Shown: positions 54,168 through 62,363 of the stretch, one piece after another
Layout of the letters: each line of letters begins with the position of its first letter
Position numbering within the stretch: the first letter of the stretch is position 1
Source: Nocardia jejuensis NBRC 103114
GTDB lineage: Bacteria > Actinomycetota > Actinomycetes > Mycobacteriales > Mycobacteriaceae
Length of the DNA stretch: 64,000 nt
Direction of reading: 5' to 3'
Assembly: GCF_001613145.1 (NCBI RefSeq)
Contig: NZ_BDBU01000018.1
Span: 1-64,000 of the forward strand
Made by a program: the position numbers and the translations under genes
Notes under the pieces: model-generated
The model's database searches: none
Seen by the model: only the letters and a program-made list of their open reading frames with translations
Told to the model about the DNA's origin: nothing

Positions 54168-55850
54168 ATGCATGCGATAAAGACGTTCCTGCAGGACAGC
54201 CCCGAAATCGCGCTGTTCCTCTGCCTGGCACTGGGATACGCGGTCGGCAAGATCCGGATCTGGAAACTGTCGCTGGGCGGCGTGGCCGGAACCTTGATCG
54301 TGGCGATCTTCGTCGGCATGGCGGGACACATCACGGTGAACGACCAGGTGAAGAATATCGCCTTCGCGATGTTCATCTTCACCCTCGGGTACATCTCCGG
54401 GCCGATCTTCTTCTCCAGTCTCAACCGCAAGAGCCTCAAGTACGGCACCTTCACACTGATCGAGATCGCCAGCGTGCTGGTGATCACCGCGCTGGCGACC
54501 CTCATCATGAAGCTCGACCCCGGTACCGCGTCGGGTCTGCTGGCCGGTGGGGCCACCGAGTCCGCGGCGGTCGGCACCGCGACCGACGCCATCGCGCGGC
54601 TGGATCGGCCGGCCGCGGAGATCAGCGCGCTACAGGCGAATGTCGGTACGGCCTACTCGATTTCGTACATCTGCGGGCTGATCGTCATCGTGCTGCTCTC
54701 GAGTCAGGTGTTCCCGCTCATCATGCGCATCAATCTGCGGGACGAGGCGGCGAGGTTGTGGAAACAGCTGGGCGGAGGTGCCGATGACGCCGATGGGCAG
54801 GTGCCGGCCGCTCCTGATCTGGTCGGCCGTGCGTTCCAGGTGCAGCGGGTAGCCGGGCGCACTCTCGCGGCGGTGACCTCCGATCTCGGCGGCCGGCTGA
54901 CGATCGAGCGAATCCTGCGCGGCGGCAAGGCCGTTGCCGTCAGCGACGACCTGGAGTTGCGCGCCGGTGATCAAGTCCTGGTGGTGGGTCCGCGCGAGGC
55001 CATGGTGCCCGCGGAGGACGCGATCGGTCCGGAAATCGTGCCGGGCAAGGACCTCGAGACCACGCTCGAGGTGGACCAGGTGGTGCTCGACCATCGCGCG
55101 GAGAAATCCACCACCCTCGGCGCCCTGGAACAGAAGCTGGGCAATCGCCTGTACGTGACCGGGGTGGTGCGCGAGGACAAGGAGCTCCCGCTGCGGTCGG
55201 GCATGGCGGTGCAGCGGGGTGACACCGTGCGACTGACAGGGGCGAAAAGTGACCTGGCCGAGAGTGTTTCGGCGCTGGGCTACCGGCTCGATCCCACGGT
55301 CAAAGCCGACATCATCTACATCTCGCTGGGCATCGCGCTCGGTTTCATGATCGGTAAGATCGTGGTCCCGGTCGGGAGCATTCCACTCACGCTCGGCACC
55401 GGCGGCGGCTGCCTGCTGACCGGATTGCTGTTCGGCTGGTTCCGTTCCCGGAACCCGGAGATCGGCCAGTATGCCCCCGCCGCGGCCGATGTCATCAAAA
55501 CCCTCGGTCTGTCGGTGTTCATCGCGGTCGTCGGCCTGACCTCGGGACCGCAGGCGGTGGATCTGGTCGAGAAGTTCGGCTGGGGGCTTCCCATCGCGGG
55601 TGTGCTCATGACGGCTGTTCCCGCGTGCATCTCACTGCTCGTCGCGTGGAAGTTCATGAAGCTCCCCGCACCGTTGGCGCTGGGAGCCATTACCGGACAA
55701 CAGTGTTCGACTCCGGGCATCACCGCTGTCCAGCAGGTGGCGGGCAACGCCACCCCGCTGATGTCCTACACGATCGTCTACGCGCTCTCGAATGTCGCGT
55801 TGCCCCTGCTGGGACCGATCGCCGTCGCCATGACCGAAGCCATTTCCTGA
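54168..55850 (+). CDS. aspT: Aspartate:alanine exchanger (AspT, AAE family)
   Basis: 560 residues. Hydrophobic segments form an N-terminal block (about residues 10-190) and a C-terminal block (about 380-560), with two soluble TrkA-C/RCK-C-like domains between them (about 225-375), the standard AspT layout. GGATESAAVGTATDA and the related ITGQQCSTPGITA are the repeated conserved loops of the two halves. It should import aspartate and export the alanine made by the decarboxylase encoded 30 bases upstream, in one operon; GAAGGA precedes the ATG. Export of other amino acids by AAE relatives is the alternative. Confidence 0.92.
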   Translation: MHAIKTFLQDSPEIALFLCLALGYAVGKIRIWKLSLGGVAGTLIVAIFVGMAGHITVNDQVKNIAFAMFIFTLGYISGPIFFSSLNRKSLKYGTFTLIEIASVLVITALATLIMKLDPGTASGLLAGGATESAAVGTATDAIARLDRPAAEISALQANVGTAYSISYICGLIVIVLLSSQVFPLIMRINLRDEAARLWKQLGGGADDADGQVPAAPDLVGRAFQVQRVAGRTLAAVTSDLGGRLTIERILRGGKAVAVSDDLELRAGDQVLVVGPREAMVPAEDAIGPEIVPGKDLETTLEVDQVVLDHRAEKSTTLGALEQKLGNRLYVTGVVREDKELPLRSGMAVQRGDTVRLTGAKSDLAESVSALGYRLDPTVKADIIYISLGIALGFMIGKIVVPVGSIPLTLGTGGGCLLTGLLFGWFRSRNPEIGQYAPAAADVIKTLGLSVFIAVVGLTSGPQAVDLVEKFGWGLPIAGVLMTAVPACISLLVAWKFMKLPAPLALGAITGQQCSTPGITAVQQVAGNATPLMSYTIVYALSNVALPLLGPIAVAMTEAIS

Positions 55851-55855
55851 GTTCT

Positions 55856-57232
55856 TCACGAGGCGCCGTGCTGTCCCGGCAATACGATTCGGACGAGGGT
55901 TCCCCCTCGCTCGGAGGACTCGGCCGCGATGGTGCCACCGTGCTTGGTCACCACCTGTTTCACGATCGCGAGCCCGAGCCCCGAGCCGGGCATCGAGCGG
56001 GCGGCGGTGGCGCGATAGAACCGCTCGAAGACCAGGTCGCGTTCGGCCGGATCGATACCTGGGCCGGCGTCGTCGACCGTGAATTCCAGTAGGCCACGGC
56101 CGTTCTCGGCCATGCGCACCAGGACGATCGAACCGTCCGGGCTCCATTTCGCGGCATTGTCCAGGACATTGAGCAGGGCGCGTTCGAGCCCGGCTTCGTC
56201 GCCGTACACCATCCACGGGCGCAGGGAGACCTGGAATTCGATGCGACCGCGCCGCCGCCGAGCCCGCTCCAGGGCGTGCTCGGCGACAGCGGCCAGATCG
56301 ACGCGCTCGTACTGGATGTTCGGTGCTTCCTCGCGGGCCAGATCCACCAGATCGCCTACCAGAGTGGACAATTCCTCGATCTGGCCCATCACGTCGTCAC
56401 GCAGTTCGGCCATGTCCTGATCGGGGATCTGCGGAGAGCCCGGACGGCTCGATGCGATCAGCAGTTCGGCATTGGTGCGCAATGACGTCAGGGGCGTCTT
56501 GAGTTCGTGTCCGGCATCGGCGACCAGGCGGCGCTGGCGCTCGCGGGAGTCGCCCAGGGCCCGCAGCATCGTGTTGAATCGTTCGGTGAGCTGGGCGAGT
56601 TCGTCATCGCCGGTCACCGGAATCGGTGCCAGATCGTCCGTGCGCGCCACCCGCTGGGTGGCGGCGGTCAGCCGCGCGACGGGCCGCAATCCGGTGCGCG
56701 CCACCGCGGTTCCGGCCGCGGCCGCCAGGAGCACACCGCCGCCGCCGACCACGAACAGCAGCAGCGCGAGCCGGTTGAGCGCCTCCCGCGTGGGATCGAG
56801 CCGCTGCTCGATCACCAGCGTCGCACCGGAATTGGTGTGCTGGGCCAGCACCCGCCGGTCCCCGACGGTGCGCAGGGAGAATTCGGTATCCCCGCGCGCC
56901 ACCGAGAACTCCTGCTCACCCAGCGGCGGCGCCGAATCCTGTCCCACGACCAGACCACCCGCCCCGAGGTCCGGGTAGATCAGGGTGATCCCGATATCGT
57001 CGGAGAACAGACTCCCCAGCGTGCGCGCCTCCAGATAGGTCATCCGGTCAGCGTTCTTGTTGATCATGAACGCGGCCCGGGTCCGAAGCTGCGCATCGAC
57101 ATTCGCATACAGCGCCCGCGCGACCAACGCATACGCCGCGATCGACGTGATCGCCACCGCGACCGCCACCACCGACGCCGCCAGCAACGTGACCCGCCAA
57201 TGCAGGGTCACCGTCCCCCCGATCGGCGCCAT
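55856..57232 (-). CDS. MprB-like sensor histidine kinase with no adjacent response regulator
   Basis: 458 residues if started at ATG 57232; the frame remains open to 57421, but the extra residues are Arg-rich and unlike the family. TM1 (about residues 13-35) and TM2 (about 160-185) flank an extracytoplasmic sensor region. HAMP follows (GLRPVARLTAATQRVARTDD), then the phosphoacceptor His about residue 242 in AGHELKTPL, N-box NVLDNAAKWSP, DDAGPGI, FERFYRA and GSGLGLAIV. The HAMP-to-kinase part closely follows mycobacterial MprB, a stress sensor of the cell envelope. MprB is normally next to its regulator MprA, but neither neighbour here is one. It is convergent with aspT (five-base gap). Confidence 0.9.
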   Translation of the reverse strand: MAPIGGTVTLHWRVTLLAASVVAVAVAITSIAAYALVARALYANVDAQLRTRAAFMINKNADRMTYLEARTLGSLFSDDIGITLIYPDLGAGGLVVGQDSAPPLGEQEFSVARGDTEFSLRTVGDRRVLAQHTNSGATLVIEQRLDPTREALNRLALLLFVVGGGGVLLAAAAGTAVARTGLRPVARLTAATQRVARTDDLAPIPVTGDDELAQLTERFNTMLRALGDSRERQRRLVADAGHELKTPLTSLRTNAELLIASSRPGSPQIPDQDMAELRDDVMGQIEELSTLVGDLVDLAREEAPNIQYERVDLAAVAEHALERARRRRGRIEFQVSLRPWMVYGDEAGLERALLNVLDNAAKWSPDGSIVLVRMAENGRGLLEFTVDDAGPGIDPAERDLVFERFYRATAARSMPGSGLGLAIVKQVVTKHGGTIAAESSERGGTLVRIVLPGQHGAS

Positions 57233-57511
57233 CACCCGGCCGGCGTCGCCCTCGGTCCGCCCGCCTCGACGCCCGGCCCTACGCACGACTCGAGACCGAA
57301 AGACCCGGAAACAGAAAACGATCGATACCCCGACGGCACATCCCCCCAGTCTGCCGACCACGACTGAGAGCCATCTGAGCGCCCGGCACTTTCCCGGCCA
57401 TCCCGATCGGGACCGGCTCACCCGCGAGCAGTGTCCGTCCCATCGCCGCCCGGTCCACCGCAGCGGGCAACGGCCGGGTTCACGCGAGGGTCCCGGCGCG
57501 AATCGGTGGAG

Positions 57512-58093
57512 TCACGGCGGTGGGAGAGGCCGCATTCGGTGCCGGATCGCGAGCATGTGATTGCGTGGGGTCCATTCGTCGACCCATTCCGGTGCCGGGA
57601 GGGCGGATTCGGTGACGTCGAGATCGGCGCGGGCGGCGGTGCTGAAGTCCTTGCGGAGGCGGTAGGCCTCTCGGATGAGCAGGAGCCAGTCGGCGTCATC
57701 GGTGAGTTCTCCGTATGCGAACCACTCGAGAGTCCATGTGCACCTGTTCAGTTCGTCGCCGACCGCCACCGCGGCCGGACTGCCGAGCAGTTGGACCTCC
57801 TGCCATCGCTGGATACGCTCGCGCTCGAGTTCGCCGAGTTGAGTCACGCCGTCCTGCAGGGACATTCCCTGGGGGTCGGTCGAACCCGTGCGAATGCGCA
57901 CGAGGCGAGCGGCCAACGTGTGCATCGCCCTGGTGACGATGAGGTACTCCGAGTAGATCTGTAGCCGGCGCTCGTCCCATCGTGCGGCCTGGGTGCGGTT
58001 CCACTTGGACCGCTCGTTGACGTAGGAGGCGAGGAAGGTGATCCCGCCGCCGATGACCACCCCGCTCAGCGTGCCGAGCAATTGAGACAACAC
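57512..58093 (-). CDS. Hypothetical membrane-anchored protein
   Basis: 193 residues, not recognised. One N-terminal hydrophobic segment (LLGTLSGVVIGGGITFLASY) should anchor it, followed by a positively charged, helical cytoplasmic region (RSKWNRTQAARWDERR) and a mixed helical remainder. No catalytic motif is seen. Small proteins with this layout occur widely in actinobacteria without known role. It stands alone on the minus strand between the histidine kinase gene and a TetR gene. The 279 bases between its stop and the kinase start hold no convincing gene. Confidence 0.7.
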   Translation of the reverse strand: MLSQLLGTLSGVVIGGGITFLASYVNERSKWNRTQAARWDERRLQIYSEYLIVTRAMHTLAARLVRIRTGSTDPQGMSLQDGVTQLGELERERIQRWQEVQLLGSPAAVAVGDELNRCTWTLEWFAYGELTDDADWLLLIREAYRLRKDFSTAARADLDVTESALPAPEWVDEWTPRNHMLAIRHRMRPLPPP

Positions 58094-58207
58094 AGCCGAA
58101 TACTATTCGCGGCACCGGATTTGCCGTCCATCACCGGTCGCGATCACGCCGCAACGGCGCGCGCCCCGGGGTTCGTGGATCCCGTCGCGCCCCGCCACCG
58201 GTGCCGA

Positions 58208-58858
58208 CTACCGGGTCGTGGCCGGTGAGGCTATGCCGGATTCGTCGAGTCGTTGGCGCAGCAGCAGCCAGGATTGGGTGGTGAGGCGGTCGATGAGTTG
58301 GTCGAGGGTGTCGCCCGGGTGGTCGAGCCACCACTGGATGGAGGCGTCGATCAGGCCGTGGACCGCGACGATGAAACCGTCGGCCTCGCCGCGCTGGTCG
58401 AAGAAGTCGGGGATGTATTGCTTTGCGGCCAAGGCGATTTCGAAGGCGAATCCGCTCTCGCTGCTGCCCGGCTGGTCGCTGCGCGCGTAGCGGCGGCTGA
58501 CCAGGAACTGGAACAGATTCGGGTGCTCGTGCGCCCAGGTGACGTGGTGGGCGATGGGGCCGCGGATGGCGGCCATGGCGGTCTGGTGCTCGCGCATTCC
58601 GGCGCGGATGCGGGCCTTGTGTTCGCGGTAGAGGGTCAGGGTCACTTCCCGATCCAGCTCTTCCTTGCTCGAGAAATGCCGGTAGATGTGCGTCCGGTTG
58701 AGTCCCGCGCGGGTGGCGAAGTCGCCGGTGCTCGCGGCGGGTCCTTCGGTTTCGATCGCGGCGATCGCGGCGGTGATGATCTCCCGGCGGCGTTCTTCTC
58801 CCCGGTTGGCACGGCTCGCCTCGCGCCGTGCGCGCAAGCTGTCGTGAGTGTGCACCAC
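58208..58858 (-). CDS. TetR-family transcriptional regulator
   Basis: 216 residues from GTG 58858 (GTG 58855 is equally possible). The N-terminal helix-turn-helix is clear: IITAAIAAIETEG, then STGDFATRAGLNRTHIYRHF. The C-terminal ligand domain is unclassified. It is divergent from an acyl-CoA dehydrogenase gene, with a nested palindromic operator in the 108-base gap, so it probably represses itself and the dehydrogenase until an acyl-CoA or similar ligand appears. The ligand is inferred from the neighbour. Confidence 0.92.
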   Translation of the reverse strand: MVHTHDSLRARREASRANRGEERRREIITAAIAAIETEGPAASTGDFATRAGLNRTHIYRHFSSKEELDREVTLTLYREHKARIRAGMREHQTAMAAIRGPIAHHVTWAHEHPNLFQFLVSRRYARSDQPGSSESGFAFEIALAAKQYIPDFFDQRGEADGFIVAVHGLIDASIQWWLDHPGDTLDQLIDRLTTQSWLLLRQRLDESGIASPATTR

Positions 58859-58902
58859 CGCACCACCCTATCCCGGTGAGGGGTTGCGGAGGCCATCGAG
58901 GT

Positions 58903-58941
58903 TGGTACACCATGTACCCGAAATGGGTACATGGTGTACCA
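58903..58941. promoter_or_regulatory. Nested palindromic TetR operator
   Basis: TGGTACACCATGTACCC (58903-58919), a GAAAT spacer and the exact complement GGGTACATGGTGTACCA (58925-58941) form a perfect 17-bp inverted repeat. Each arm is itself a dyad, GGTACA-N3-TGTACC. It lies about 45 bases from the TetR start and 26 bases from the acyl-CoA dehydrogenase start, so one site could control both. Two dyads suggest two repressor dimers. Confidence 0.85.
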
Positions 58942-58966
58942 GTGCCCGGGTTGAGTCAGGAGAACC

Positions 58967-60112
58967 ATGTCGACATACCGCTCCAGCTGGCACGACGAGG
59001 ATCTGGACGCGCTGCGTGAACTCGCGCGTTCCTTCTGCGAGAAGGAGCTCGAGCCCAATCTGGCACGCTTCGCCGAACAGCATCACGTGGACCGCGACCT
59101 GTGGAACAAGGCGGGCGCGCTGGGGCTGTTGTGCATGTCGATCCCGGAGATCTACGGCGGTGGCGGCGGGACCTTCGCGCACGAGGCCGTGCTGATCGAG
59201 GAGCAGGCCCGCGTCGGCGATACGGCCTGGGGTGCGAGCCTGCACAGCGGAATCGTCGCGCACTACCTGTTCGCCTACGGGACCGAGGAGCAGAAGCGGC
59301 GCTGGCTTCCGGGCATGGCCTCGGGCGAGGTGGTCGGCGCGATCGCGATGACCGAACCCGGCACCGGGTCGGACCTGCAGAACGTCAAGACCAGGGCGCT
59401 GCGCGACGGCGACGAGTACGTCGTGAACGGCGCGAAGACCTTCATCACCAATGGCCAGCAGGCCGATCTGATCATCGTGGTGGCCAAGACCGACACCACC
59501 GCCAAGGCCGATGGCATCTCGCTGATCCTGGTGGAGGCCGACCGCGCCGGATTCCGTCGCGGCCGCGTGCTGGACAAGATCGGGCAGAAGGGCCAGGACA
59601 CCTCGGAGCTGTTCTTCGAGGATGTCCGGATTCCGGTGAGCAATCTGCTCGGTGAGCAGGAGGGGCAGGGTTTCGTCCAGCTCATGCAGCAGCTGCCCCA
59701 GGAGCGGTTGATCATCGCGGTCGGCGGTGTGGCGGGCATGGAATCGGCACTGGCGCAGACCCTCGCGTACACCAAGGAGCGGCACGCGTTCGGCAAGCCG
59801 ATCTTCGCGTTCCAGAACACCAAGTTCACCCTCGCCGAGGTCGCCACCGAATCCCGCGTCGCCCGGGTCTTCGTCGATGACTGCGTGTCACGGCACATCA
59901 AGGGCGAGTTGGATATTCAAACCGTGGCGATGGCGAAGTGGTGGGTCACCGACCGTGCCATGGTGGTCGCCGACGAGTGCCTCCAACTCTTCGGCGGCTA
60001 CGGCTACATGACCGAATATCCGATCTCGCGCATGTGGACCGACGCTCGCGTGCAGAAGATCTACGCCGGGACCAACGAGATCATGAAGGAGATCATCGCG
60101 CGCACCCTCTGA
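58967..60112 (+). CDS. Acyl-CoA dehydrogenase
   Basis: 381 residues, the usual length. Recognisable family blocks: AMTEPGTGSDL (FAD/substrate loop), FITNG, FFEDVRIP, ERHAFGKPIF, QLFGGYGYM and IYAGTNEIMKEI. The catalytic base is probably Glu-246 in PQERLIIA, as in long-chain and isovaleryl-CoA dehydrogenases, because the alternative C-terminal position is Ala (YAGTNE). It should introduce the alpha,beta double bond of an acyl-CoA with electrons passed to ETF. CAGGAG lies about five bases before ATG 58967. It is controlled, probably, by the divergent TetR through the palindrome between them. Confidence 0.95.
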   Translation: MSTYRSSWHDEDLDALRELARSFCEKELEPNLARFAEQHHVDRDLWNKAGALGLLCMSIPEIYGGGGGTFAHEAVLIEEQARVGDTAWGASLHSGIVAHYLFAYGTEEQKRRWLPGMASGEVVGAIAMTEPGTGSDLQNVKTRALRDGDEYVVNGAKTFITNGQQADLIIVVAKTDTTAKADGISLILVEADRAGFRRGRVLDKIGQKGQDTSELFFEDVRIPVSNLLGEQEGQGFVQLMQQLPQERLIIAVGGVAGMESALAQTLAYTKERHAFGKPIFAFQNTKFTLAEVATESRVARVFVDDCVSRHIKGELDIQTVAMAKWWVTDRAMVVADECLQLFGGYGYMTEYPISRMWTDARVQKIYAGTNEIMKEIIARTL

Positions 60113-60118
60113 TCGAGT

Positions 60119-60137
60119 CCTGTTGTCCGAGAACAGG
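60119..60137. terminator. Short hairpin between convergent genes
   Basis: CCTGTT (60119-60124) and AACAGG (60132-60137) form a six-base stem with a seven-base loop, seven bases after the dehydrogenase stop. It is modest in strength and has no U-tract. Confidence 0.3.
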
Positions 60138-60180
60138 TCACGTGCTGTCACCGAGAACGCGGCGGCACGCGGCCGGCTCG

Positions 60181-60924
60181 TCAGTCGAGCAGTTCGTCGA
60201 GATATCTGCCGGGGTTCTCGAGGAACGAGCGGGTGATGCGGTAGTGCTCGGTGTCCTCGTAGTCCACGAGTTCGCAGCCGTCCTCGTCGATCTGGTAGAT
60301 CCAGGCGTCGGGGTAGGACATGAGGATGGGCGAGTGGGTGGCGATGAGGAACTGGGACCGGGCGCGGACCAATTCGTGCATGCGGGCGATCATGGCCAGC
60401 TGGCGGCTCGGGGACAGGGCGGCTTCGGGCTCGTCCAGGACATAGAAGCCGTGGCCGCCGAAGCGGTGCATCATGAGCGCGAAGAACGACTCGCCGTGCG
60501 ATTGCTCGTGGAGTGAGACGCCGCCGTAGGAGTCGAGCAGGGGTGGGCCGCCGAGCGCCTCGCGGTCGAGGTCCTCGATGGCGGTGGCGACATTGAAGAA
60601 GCTCTCCGCGCGCAGGAAGAATCCGTCGCGCGGTTTGTCGATCGACTTCACCAGTCGCAGATGATCGTTCAGTTCCGAATGCGATCCCCGGGTGGAGAAG
60701 GTGAAGTTCTTGGTGCCGCCTTCGGGATTGAACCCCCAGGCCGTGGCGATCGCCTCCAGAAGCGTCGACTTGCCGCTGCCGTTCTCGCCCACGAGGAAGG
60801 TGACCCGAGGATGCAATTCCAACTCGGACAACCCGCGGATCACCGGCAGGGAGAACGGATAGTCCTCGAACGAGGGCACGCTGGGCCGGTCGAGAACGGC
60901 TCGCCGAAGGTACGAGGAATTCAC
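60181..60924 (-). CDS. AAA/ABC-type ATPase (RecF/SMC-like)
   Basis: 247 residues from GTG 60924, taken because the family-like sequence (SSYLRRAVLDRP) begins there; a longer frame to ATG 61035 adds a Pro/Arg-rich segment that looks non-coding. Walker A is FLVGENGSGKSTLLEAI, a Q-loop region follows, the ABC signature-like HEQSHGESFF comes before Walker B GFYVLDEPEAALSP, and the His switch is in IATHSPILM. There is no membrane partner gene and no transporter context, so it is more likely a stand-alone AAA_21/AAA_23 type ATPase than a transport ATPase. Its role is unknown. Confidence 0.85.
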   Translation of the reverse strand: MNSSYLRRAVLDRPSVPSFEDYPFSLPVIRGLSELELHPRVTFLVGENGSGKSTLLEAIATAWGFNPEGGTKNFTFSTRGSHSELNDHLRLVKSIDKPRDGFFLRAESFFNVATAIEDLDREALGGPPLLDSYGGVSLHEQSHGESFFALMMHRFGGHGFYVLDEPEAALSPSRQLAMIARMHELVRARSQFLIATHSPILMSYPDAWIYQIDEDGCELVDYEDTEHYRITRSFLENPGRYLDELLD

Positions 60925-61028
60925 CGGCGGGTGTCCCCGGCGGGATGGTGCCGACCCGGTGCACGCTCGCGGACCGTCCGCGGAACAGGGTCTGCGGACG
61001 GGCCGCTCACCGGATGCGGAATCGCCAT

Positions 61029-61044
61029 CCGGCAAGTTTGCCGG
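61029..61044. promoter_or_regulatory. Small palindrome upstream of the ATPase gene
   Basis: CCGGCAA and TTGCCGG flank two bases (61029-61044), about 105 bases before the chosen ATPase start. It may be an operator or part of a transcript end; nothing decides between them. Confidence 0.25.
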
Positions 61045-61076
61045 AAATCAACCGACCTGAGTCTCAGGGCGGTGAG

Positions 61077-61110
61077 GCCGGCCGCGAAGGTCCGGGGGAT
61101 CGCGGCCGGC
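61077..61110 (-). terminator. Hairpin after the MaoC-like gene
   Basis: GCCGGCCGCGA (61077-61087) and the exact complement TCGCGGCCGGC (61100-61110) form an 11-bp stem with a 12-base loop, starting seven bases beyond the stop of the minus-strand dehydratase gene. The position fits a terminator for that gene. Confidence 0.55.
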
Positions 61111-61116
61111 GGTCGC

Positions 61117-62136
61117 TCAGTGGGTCGTGGAGTTCGTGGCGACGATCGCGGTGGCCCGGCCGAAGACGCGGCGGCCGCCGTGCGTGGCGGTGAGGCTGAT
61201 CGTGGCCGACTCGCCGTCCACCGCGGTGACCGATCCGATGAGCTCGACCGTGCTGCGCTCGCCCGGGGTGAGCAGGACGGGGTTGGTCATGCGAACGCTG
61301 AAGTGGCGCAACGCGGTCGGGTCGCCGATCGCGTTCGACACGAAGTCCGCGCCGAGTCCGATCGAGAGCATGCCGTGCACGACGATGCCCGAGTCGAAGC
61401 CCGCGCGGGCGGCCAGGGGAGCGTGCCAGTGGATCGGGTTCGGATCGCCGGACACCCCGGCGTAGTGCACGATGTCGCCGAAGGTGAGCGAGTACGTCCG
61501 CGCGGGCAGGATGTCACCGACGCGCAGGTGTGACGGGTAGTCCGTCCGGGAGTTCGGCGATGCGGAGGCGTCGGGGGCGGGAACCTCGCACGGCTCCAGA
61601 CGTGCAGGGGCGGTGTCGAGTCCACTGCGGATCACGCTGGTGCCGATATCGGTGAGCTCCCGGGTCAGGTCGTTGCCGGTGCTGCGAGCGATGAGTCCGG
61701 TGTGACTGGCGACGACCAGGTGCCCGTGCTGGTTGGTGACGTAGTTGGTGACCGTCATCAGATCCCCGCCGAAGGCCTGCCGGAACGATTCGAGGCCGAT
61801 ATTGCTGCTGAGCCGGTCTCCGGCCACGATCGGGTGGTGGTAGTCGAGGATCTGGCTGGTCTGCACGGCGCTGGTCAGATCCAGGGACGGCATCATGGCG
61901 GTGAGCGCGGACTGCGCGGAGCTGCCGAGCAGTGCGACGAAGGTCGGGGGAGCCAGCAGTCCGGGGTAGCCGTGCGCGCGGGACCACGCATCGTCGAGGT
62001 GAGCGGGATGGGAATTGGCTGTGGCACGGGCGAATTCACGGATCTTCTCGCGCCCCACCTCGTAGTAGTCGGGGATGCGGAACGTGTGCCCGATCAGCGC
62101 GTCCAGCTCGGCGTGACGATCGATGAGAGCGACCAT
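61117..62136 (-). CDS. Double-hotdog MaoC-like (3R)-hydroxyacyl dehydratase
   Basis: 339 residues. ATG 62136 is chosen because AAGGAG lies seven bases upstream on the minus strand; ATG 62142 has the same site only one base away. The N-terminal half (about 1-150) resembles the FAS1-like/HadA hotdog unit (REKIREFARA, GLLAPPTF). The C-terminal half is a MaoC hotdog with the hydratase-2 signature YAGVSGDPNPIHW containing the Asp/His pair. A fused pair of this sort dehydrates (3R)-hydroxyacyl-CoA or -ACP, as HadAB/HadBC do as separate subunits in mycobacterial mycolate synthesis. It is divergent from a secreted lipase gene. An enoyl-CoA hydratase role in lipid use is also possible. Confidence 0.9.
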   Translation of the reverse strand: MVALIDRHAELDALIGHTFRIPDYYEVGREKIREFARATANSHPAHLDDAWSRAHGYPGLLAPPTFVALLGSSAQSALTAMMPSLDLTSAVQTSQILDYHHPIVAGDRLSSNIGLESFRQAFGGDLMTVTNYVTNQHGHLVVASHTGLIARSTGNDLTRELTDIGTSVIRSGLDTAPARLEPCEVPAPDASASPNSRTDYPSHLRVGDILPARTYSLTFGDIVHYAGVSGDPNPIHWHAPLAARAGFDSGIVVHGMLSIGLGADFVSNAIGDPTALRHFSVRMTNPVLLTPGERSTVELIGSVTAVDGESATISLTATHGGRRVFGRATAIVATNSTTH

Positions 62137-62265
62137 CCTCATGCTCCTTCGGTGTAGGCGTGGGTGTGCGGGCGCCAGAGCTTCGCTGTGCAATTGCTGT
62201 TGGATTGGCGGACCGCAGAGTACAGGGTGCGCGGGCGGGTTCCAGGTGGGAAAACGCGTCGCAGA

Positions 62266-62281
62266 TGTGATTCATGTCACT
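62266..62281. promoter_or_regulatory. CRP/GlxR-like binding site
   Basis: TGTGA-TTCATG-TCACT matches the TGTGA-N6-TCACA pattern of actinobacterial CRP/GlxR proteins at nine of ten conserved positions. It lies about 85 bases before the lipase start and 130 bases before the dehydratase start, in their shared 227-base intergenic region. Confidence 0.5.
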
Positions 62282-62282
62282 T

Positions 62283-62295
62283 GATTGGACCAATC
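62283..62295. promoter_or_regulatory. Palindromic operator candidate
   Basis: GATTGG-A-CCAATC is a perfect 13-base palindrome two bases beyond the CRP-like site in the dehydratase/lipase intergenic region. It could bind a dimeric repressor such as a TetR protein. Confidence 0.4.
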
Positions 62296-62363
62296 GCTGG
62301 CTGTTGTCTACGCGAACTGTTGGTGGCGAGGTGATCGTCCGATTCCGAATCGAAGGAGGCTCT

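Noticed and set aside
52290..54329. 679-residue antisense frame over the aspartate decarboxylase gene
   Set aside because: The + strand frame has a full PLP enzyme with a proper ribosome-binding site; the antisense translation shows no fold motif.
57233..57421. N-terminal extension of the histidine kinase
   Set aside because: The added residues are Arg/Gly-rich and do not resemble MprB N-termini; the homologous region begins near ATG 57232.
60925..61035. Longer N-terminus of the AAA ATPase from ATG 61035
   Set aside because: The extra segment is Pro/Arg-rich, and its start codon lies at the arm of a palindrome; family-like sequence starts at GTG 60924.
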